Position numbers and translations under genes: made by a program
Part shown: positions 58,918 through 64,000 of the stretch, one piece after another
How positions within the stretch are numbered: the first letter of the stretch is position 1
How the letters are laid out: every line of letters begins with the position of its first letter
Assembly: GCA_964017125.1 (NCBI GenBank)
Contig: OZ024904.1
Coordinates: 2,601,718 to 2,665,717, forward strand
Reading direction: 5' to 3'
Length of the DNA stretch: 64,000 bases
Origin: Flabesymbios commensalis
Lineage: Eukaryota > Annelida > Polychaeta > Terebellida > Flabelligeridae
Notes under the pieces: model-generated
Told to the model about the DNA's origin: nothing
What the model saw: only the letters and a program-made list of their open reading frames with translations
Databases searched by the model: none

Positions 58918-59585
58918 GACATGTTTTTCCATCATTTTTAAGGATATACGGAATACAGAATACTGCGTTCGCTCATCGTGGTTGGCTCTATCACTGAAGT
59001 TAAGCAACGTCGCGCCCGTCATAATTGGATGGGTGACCGCCTGGTGACTGCCAGGTGCTGTATACACTCGTGGGGCTCAGAGAACCACGTAAATCAGATG
59101 GCTCGTCTGACTGAGCTAGAGTTGGACGTAAAAGAACCTCAATGTACGTAGGCGCAGTTTCCATCCAGCGAGACCCCAGAAAATCCACAATGTGTGAGTA
59201 CTTGGCACATAACGCGAATTTGCTTGGAATAAAATCAGCTTGATGCGCCTCAACGGCAGCTAAGCTGTATATCTCCCAGGAGACTGAGTTGGAATTTAAA
59301 TGATAACAGGCCCTGCTAAGTTACTCTCGATGTTCAGCGCTCTGAACAGCCTCCGGCTGGATACATGCGCTATATAAGATTTCATTCATTCATTCATTCA
59401 TTCATTCATTCATTCATTCATTCATTCATATATCCTTCCCTGCAGACACAAACAAAAGACTCATCATCTCCTGCCAGGCTTTGCATCCATGGAGCAAATA
59501 CAATACGTTGACCCAATGTTGATTTACTGTTGGGCCATCGTCTGCGACGCTGGCCCAACAATAAAACAACATTCACATCCACAAT
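58918..59585 (-). pseudogene. EGF exon split by two insertions
   Basis: The two ends match the intact 99-base EGF exon at 61310-61408: the donor side (ACTCAC on the plus strand, 58912-58917) and the acceptor side at about 59585. About 570 bases of extra sequence lie inside. A 5S-rRNA-derived SINE occupies about 58949-59427. A foldback-type fragment containing CGACGCTGGCCCAACA occupies about 59475-59568. The acceptor side now reads TTTGACACAGATTG, still a usable AG. No EGF can be read across the insertions, so the exon is probably skipped. Skipping is allowed because every exon around it is phase 1-1. Confidence 0.75.
58949..59427 (+). mobile_element. 5S-rRNA-derived SINE
   Basis: Positions 58981-59062 follow 5S rRNA closely: CACTGAAGTTAAGCAACGTC, then GGATGGGTGACCGCCTGG and CAGGTGCTGTA. 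These cover the box A, intermediate element and box C parts of the internal Pol III promoter. An unrelated body of about 300 bases follows, ending GCGCTATATAAGA and a (TTCA)n tail (59381-59427). This is the layout of SINE3-type elements. Flanks are GGATATA and TATATCC, so the target duplication is only about four or five bases. It sits inside an EGF exon. Confidence 0.82.
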
Positions 59586-59621
59586 CTGTGTCAAACACAT
59601 AATTATTAACCCTTTAAGCGC

Positions 59622-59820
59622 TAAAAACGTAACCCTTACAGCGCGGGGATAGACTTTAGTCGACAGAATCTGATGTCTAAAGGCGATCCCCGCACTGTGA
59701 AAATCAATACATTTCTAATGGCCGTAGACCCACAACATAGGTATTCAAATGAAACAGAAAGAGTTAACTGAGAAATTTATGGTGATTTCAAATTGAAAAA
59801 AACCCTTTGATTGCGATGTT
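59622..59820. mobile_element. TTAA hairpin MITE, family I, copy B
   Basis: This is the copy-B equivalent of 10866-11075. Much of the palindrome is deleted, with one GACGTC unit replaced by TGATGTC. Confidence 0.6.
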
Positions 59821-59821
59821 T

Positions 59822-60025
59822 TTTACAAATTAATTTAAATGGTTTTTAAAATGGTTAAACCCGTTTTATTAGTCGATCAAATCTCTGTTATTGGGAATTA
59901 AATGTGCGTTTAAACAATAATTGCAAATGTTTGGTTTCAAATTGAACAAATATGAGTAATTTTCACTCACTTGAAGTTGTTGGTCGCGGTCGCGAGACAC
60001 AACTTCAAGTGGGTGAGAAGTTAAC
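59822..60025. mobile_element. TTAA hairpin MITE, family II, copy B
   Basis: It is equivalent to 11085-11282. The loop reads GGTCGCGGTCGCGAG and the arms pair over about 20 bases. Confidence 0.65.
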
Positions 60026-60282
60026 CCTTAAAGTGCAGGGATCGACTTTAGACTACATTATATTATAGAATCATGTAGTGTTTAACGACCAGGAACACAT
60101 GTGTATTTTATATTCTTAATCTTCGTGGAGCAGCCCAGATATAAAACTCTACCCTCTAAACAGATTACTTTAGTATTTCAGACAATCCGAATCCTACCCG
60201 GATTAACTGATTTCCAGCCATCTGTTATTGCTACCTAATAGGCCTACTGAGTTTTATACATAGAGCATTATGACATACTGAC

Positions 60283-61023
60283 CCGTACATGCTCCTTCTG
60301 TTCTTTCATAGCCTTCTTCACATGAGCAGATGAATCCACCTTGTGTATTATTACACACCTGATCACAATCATGATCACCAGAAGCACATTCATCTACATC
60401 CTGACATCTGTTACCATCATAATTAAAGCCACTGGAGCAGATACAGTGATAGTCACCAGCGTCATTAACACAAACCATGTGTGGCTCATCACATGTGTGA
60501 TCATTGTCTGAGAGACACTCATTGAAATCCACGCAATGTTTGCCGTCTGGTCCAAGTCTGTAAGTATCGTTACAAGAACACACAAAAGAGCCGATGGTGT
60601 TCAGACAAACCTGTTCACAGTCATGTCCGCTGTTGCTACACTCATCAAAATCCACACAGTGCTTGCCGTCTAGTCCAAGTCTGTAGGTATCGTTACAAGA
60701 ACACAGGAAAGAACCGATGGTGTTCTGACAAACCTGTTCACAGTCATGACCGCTGTTGGTACACTCATCAATGTCCTCGCATTCAACCTGATTGATTTCT
60801 TCGTACCCTGGTCTACACCAACATTGATAAGATCCTTCAGTATCTCTACATTCCTGATCACATACATCACTCTCATCCTCACACTCATCAATGTTCTGAC
60901 AGTTGTGAGTGTCTCCATCTTCCAGTTTATAACCCACAGGACACTCACATTGGTAAATGCCATCAGACAGTGGATTAAGCCTACAGGTGTGAGAACATGT
61001 AGCGTTGATACAGGAATCCTCGA
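60283..61023 (-). CDS. Receptor exon: six tandem EGF-like domains
   Basis: This is one uninterrupted exon of 741 bases (247 codons), phase 1-1, with acceptor TGTGTTTCAG and donor GTCAGT. It holds six EGF domains. The second, third, fourth and sixth start with (I/F/V)DEC and the fifth with FNEC, the calcium-binding EGF signature. Each carries the C-x-N-T-x-G-S-F/Y-x-C-x-C core or a variant (the fifth is CVNDAGDYHCIC). Domains 3 and 4 (NSGHDCEQVC...GKHC) are near-identical, which suggests a recent internal duplication not present in copies A or B. Many EGFs in one exon without introns is unusual, because EGF domains are more often one per exon. By frame it can splice straight to the five-EGF exon at 58617. 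It is extracellular and calcium-binding by family. Confidence 0.85.
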
Positions 61024-61309
61024 CTGAAACACAAGACAGACGTCTCATCACATGGGTAAAGCACTGGCATAATTTAGCCAAGAGTATGTTCGCTTGATTC
61101 TTTTACATCATGAATTACATCATGAATAACCATGATAACATACATCTTATCTGTTAAAAGTAATTGTGTTTAATCGTCTGAATCAACCTGTTTCTTTAAA
61201 ATACCAAAATGAATAAGTTTAAAGCGTAGATAAAATAATCACTTTTCGGTTCAAGATAACCATTTTAAATTAATTTTAAATTGGGATGAGTTGTTTTGTT
61301 TCCACTCAC

Positions 61310-61408
61310 GACATGTTTTTCCATCATTTTTAAGGATATATCCTTCTCTGCAGACACAATCAAACGACTCCTCATCTCCTGCAGAGCATTCATGGTCGCA
61401 TCCACAAT
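61310..61408 (-). CDS. Receptor exon: single EGF-like domain
   Basis: This 99-base exon is phase 1-1, with acceptor TTTGACAG and donor GTGAGT. It encodes [14 protein letters not shown] followed by [18 protein letters not shown], a complete EGF pattern of six cysteines with the usual C-x-C and GY spacing. It joins the galactose-binding-like exon upstream and the six-EGF exon downstream without a frame change. The same exon is present in the other two copies. In copy 1 (10707-10804) it has lost one base, and in copy B (58918-59585) it is split by two insertions, so this is the only intact version in the window. Confidence 0.82.
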
Positions 61409-61456
61409 CTGTCAAAGACAACATAATTATTTACCCTTTAACGATCTATAATCCCT

Positions 61457-61660
61457 TTAACCCGCACAGTGCGGGGATCGACTTTAGTCGACAGAATCTG
61501 ACGTCAGATTCTGACGACTAAAATCAATCCCCGCACTGTAAGAATCAACATATTTGTAATGGCCGTAGAGCCATAACATAGACCTATTCAAATGAATCAG
61601 ATAGAGCTAACTAAGCCATTTATGGTGATTTCAAATTGAAAAAACCCTTTGATTGCGATG
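61457..61660. mobile_element. TTAA hairpin MITE, family I, copy C
   Basis: This is the copy-C equivalent of 10866-11075. The central part of the palindrome is shortened to CTGACGTCAGATTCTGACG. Confidence 0.62.
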
Positions 61661-61661
61661 T

Positions 61662-61866
61662 TTTTTACAAATTAATTTAAATGGTTTTTAAAATGGTTAA
61701 ACCCGTTTTATTAGTCGAACAAATCTCTGTTATTGAGAATTAAATGTGCGTTTAAACAATAATTGCAAATGTTTGGTCTCAAATTTAACAAATATGAGTA
61801 ATTATCACTCACTTGAAGTTGTTGGTCGCGGTCGCGAGACACAACTTCAAGTAGGTGAAAAGTTAA
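61662..61866. mobile_element. TTAA hairpin MITE, family II, copy C
   Basis: It is equivalent to 11085-11282 and ends GTAGGTGAAAAGTTAACCC. Confidence 0.65.
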
Positions 61867-62010
61867 CCCTTAAAGTGCAGGGATCGACTTTAGACGTCAG
61901 AATCATTCTATAGACGTCAGATAGACGTCATATTCTGACGAAGATGCCGCACTGAAAGAGTAAAATATTTATGGCCGTATCGACCCATAACATATAGGTA
62001 TTGAAATATT
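61864..62010. mobile_element. TTAA hairpin MITE, family I, shortened, copy C
   Basis: It matches 11280-11427. In copy B the same element is cut at GACTTTAGAC (60050), which is the tandem duplication junction. Confidence 0.6.
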
Positions 62011-62264
62011 TATATATATTGACAGGCTCAAGTTTGATCGTCGCATCGTCATCTTGTTAAATCGGGGTTGACTGAGCATAACTGATAATTGTTTTTCATA
62101 TTGTCAAATATTATAATTAGAGTCTACCGAATGTTGATTGATAAGCTGTCAAAATAATACTTTTCTCCCACAAGTTGTTTACTTCCAGAATAACACAAAA
62201 TATTTTTAATTCAATTTTTTTATCTTTTCAACATCTGGTAAATTAAAATTATAGAGAAATACAC

Positions 62265-62840
62265 TCACCTACACCTGTTCTGCAGCTATAGGCCACCCAG
62301 TGTATGGGCGGCGTAGGTGAGTGCAATTTCAAACCATCTGACCCCCACCCAACAACAAATGGGGGACAGGCTTAGGGGAGTAGAATAGCCAAGTGGCACT
62401 CACCTACACCTATATTCTACTATTAGGCCTACAAGTACAGAAATTGCGTATATGATTGTAGGCCTAATTTTATAATCACACCCACCTACCCCTGTTCTCC
62501 GACTATACCCTGTGATAGGGACCGGTGTAGATGAGTGCAATTTCAAAACACACTCACCTACACCTATCCCCCACTCTACTGAGTGGCGAACAGTCTTCAG
62601 TTGAGTGAAATAGCCAAGTGGCACTCACCTACACTATCTTCTACCATTATAAGTGTAGAACCGGTGTAGGTGAGTGTAATTTTATAATCTCACTCACCTA
62701 CACCTGTTCTCTCTCTATACCCAGTGGTAGGATCCGACTGGCGTAGATGAGTGCAATTTCAAAACCGCACTCACCTACACCTGCCTCCCCCCCCCCCCAC
62801 CACCCTACTGAGTGGGGAACAGGCTTAGGTGCTATTAGGC
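62265..62840. repeat. Hairpin minisatellite in receptor intron, copy C
   Basis: These are the same units as 11690-12240, with clearer pairs (CACTCACCTACAC / CCGGTGTAGGTGAGTG at 62630-62675). A run of C lies near the right end. Confidence 0.7.
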
Positions 62841-62853
62841 CTATAATACTTAC

Positions 62854-63222
62854 TTGGCCATCCACGACAATAAACAATCTTTGTGTATGTTTTCGCCCAG
62901 ATGAATTCAGCTGGATCCAGACCATGATCCCATGGCAAGGTGACTTTTTTTGCAGGTTGCCACTCATCATCGTTGAAGCTCAGTTTATTCCAGTTATCAT
63001 TGTATGTGTTGCTACATCTCCAATGTGTATCTGTGACAAACCCATTGGAAAGCTTGATGATAAATCCGTGAATAGCACGTGAGTTTATTGCCTTGACGGA
63101 CAGTAAACGTGTGTTATTTGGTAATGTGGCTGTGTAGGTTGATAAATAATCCGGGATTTTCATCAGGAAATCACCATCAGCGTAAACATCAGCGCTGTTA
63201 TCCGCTCGTCCATGTAGAGTAC
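62854..63222 (-). CDS. Receptor exon: galactose-binding-like domain
   Basis: This is an internal exon of 369 bases in phase 1-1. The acceptor is ATTTCAG and the donor is a consensus GTAAGT. It encodes 123 residues. Short stretches seen are ADVYADGDFL near the start, HWRCSNTYNDNW in the middle, FNDDEW, and FIWA...YCR at the end. Repeated short beta-strand-like segments, an aromatic-rich DxxW motif and a late paired cysteine resemble jelly-roll galactose-binding-like domains seen in invertebrate extracellular proteins. That family call is by eye. It is the first recognisable exon of the gene on the minus strand, so a signal peptide must be encoded beyond 64 kb. It splices in phase to the EGF exon at 61408 (the junction codon becomes Asn, giving WPNCGC). 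It is likely to be extracellular and to bind a glycan or other ligand; that role is inferred. The matching exon in copy 1 (12261-12518) is broken. Confidence 0.72.
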
Positions 63223-63384
63223 CTGAAATCATACATACATTTAACCATTTAACCGCCAAGCGACTGTATTAGTTTTTAATCCGTTTTACCAGCCTATTAA
63301 GTCACTGTTATTCCCAGATTAAATATGAGTAACTAATAATATGATAACAAATATGAGGCTAATTTTAACCCAGTTCCGTGCAAA

Positions 63385-63675
63385 CACAAATATATTTTAA
63401 TGATATTTACAAAACGTTAGACGAAATGGTCGGGTCAACAGAATATTTTAAAACATTACTTAAAAATATTATTCAAGAACACCATTTAAAAACGTTTTAA
63501 ACATTTTTTTCCAATATGCATATTTTATGTTATAAAAATGCATTTTGAAAAATGTTATTAAAACTGTTTAAAAACATTTTATACTGAATGTTTAGTATAA
63601 TATTTATATTTAATGTTTTATAATATTCTGTTGACCCGACATTTTAATGTTGTAAAACATTTTCATATGACTTTT
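63385..63675. repeat. AAAACATTTT degenerate repeats, copy C
   Basis: It matches 12940-13260. Here the CGGGTCAACAGAATATTTTA and AATATTCTGTTGACCCG pair is especially clear. Confidence 0.55.
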
Positions 63676-64000
63676 TTTAAACATGTTAGAAAATGTTGAA
63701 GTTGTGGGTTAGTTTATCGTACATGTAACAATATAATGTCATGCTGACACAGTTTGATAGACATATTAGACTGCCGGCCAGGTGGATTAAAAAAACTTTT
63801 GATGGCGTTTTTTGTTACAAGCAGATAACCACGTTTTATTACCTCTATATACCTTCACGTTCCATGTCAGGGGGGTTACCAAATTGTTTTTGACCCATTC
63901 AGGTCATTTCAAGGTCAAACAAAGTTATTTATGGGTTAAAATATTGATATTTTCATTTTCCTACAGAACACGAAAAAAAAAAACAAGATACCTTTGAATA

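Larger units (their letters stand above)
57020..60050. repeat. Duplicated receptor block, copy B
   Basis: This block matches 8960-11303 of copy 1. It carries the transmembrane exon, the five-EGF exon and the disrupted EGF exon. It ends inside a hairpin transposon at the sequence GACTTTAGAC, where block C starts abruptly with TACATTATATTATAG. Confidence 0.85.
60051..63763. repeat. Duplicated receptor block, copy C
   Basis: This block matches about 9660-13337 of copy 1. It carries the six-EGF exon, the intact single EGF and the galactose-binding-like exon, but no transmembrane exon, because its left end starts within the intron that separates these. Blocks B and C overlap in content and lie head to tail. 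Confidence 0.85.

Noticed and set aside
58981-59062. A 5S rRNA gene
   Set aside because: The 5' third diverges, no terminator follows the 3' end, and the sequence runs on into a SINE body with a (TTCA)n tail.

Overview
The window is eukaryotic, AT-rich, and reads like an animal genome, most likely a marine invertebrate. There are no operons or long ORFs. It holds small phase-compatible exons with GT/AG borders, calcium-binding EGF repeats, CR1- and L2-like LINEs, tRNA- and 5S-derived SINEs, and many short hairpin transposons. The species, or even the phylum, cannot be settled from the sequence alone.

The main gene lies on the minus strand from about 63.2 kb down to 50.2 kb, and its 5' end is beyond the window. 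I could build it from splice sites and phases. It has a galactose-binding-like domain exon (62854-63222), an EGF exon (61310-61408), an exon with six EGF domains (60283-61023), a wrecked EGF exon (58918-59585), an exon with five EGF domains (58006-58617), a transmembrane exon (57446-57560), a basic stop-transfer and tail exon (55443-55540), one or two optional tail exons near 52.0-53.3 kb, and two tail exons carrying tyrosine motifs (50880-50975 and 50210-50286, the latter with a stop codon). The predicted product is a single-pass lectin-like/EGF receptor with tyrosine signalling motifs.

A second, decayed copy of the same gene lies at 9.3-12.5 kb. It has broken domain exons and no tail. The two copies belong to two long, direct, colinear duplicates. 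Copy 1 runs from the left window edge to about 13.3 kb. Copy 2 runs from about 41.1 kb or earlier to about 63.8 kb. Copy 1 lacks the part matching 49.4-57.0 kb (the tail exons) and instead has a cluster of palindromes (8.33-8.96 kb). Copy 2 has an extra internal tandem duplication with its junction at about 60.05 kb, which doubles the EGF exons.

The region between the copies (13.3-41.1 kb) is mostly mobile-element debris. It includes a CR1-like LINE with an SGNH-type ORF1 (16.4-21.06 kb), a 4.9 kb element with inverted arms of about 1.17 kb (25.56-30.44 kb), an L2-like LINE (39.3-41.95 kb), SINEs, and simple or degenerate repeats.

Throughout there are short hairpin transposons with TTAACCCT ends and TTAA targets, typical of piggyBac-type non-autonomous elements. 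At least three different hairpin cores share these ends. Foldback elements with CCCAGCAAAC ends and a dimeric tRNA-like SINE are also common. Two SINE insertions with target-site duplications are present in copy 2 but absent at the matching sites of copy 1, so they postdate the duplication.
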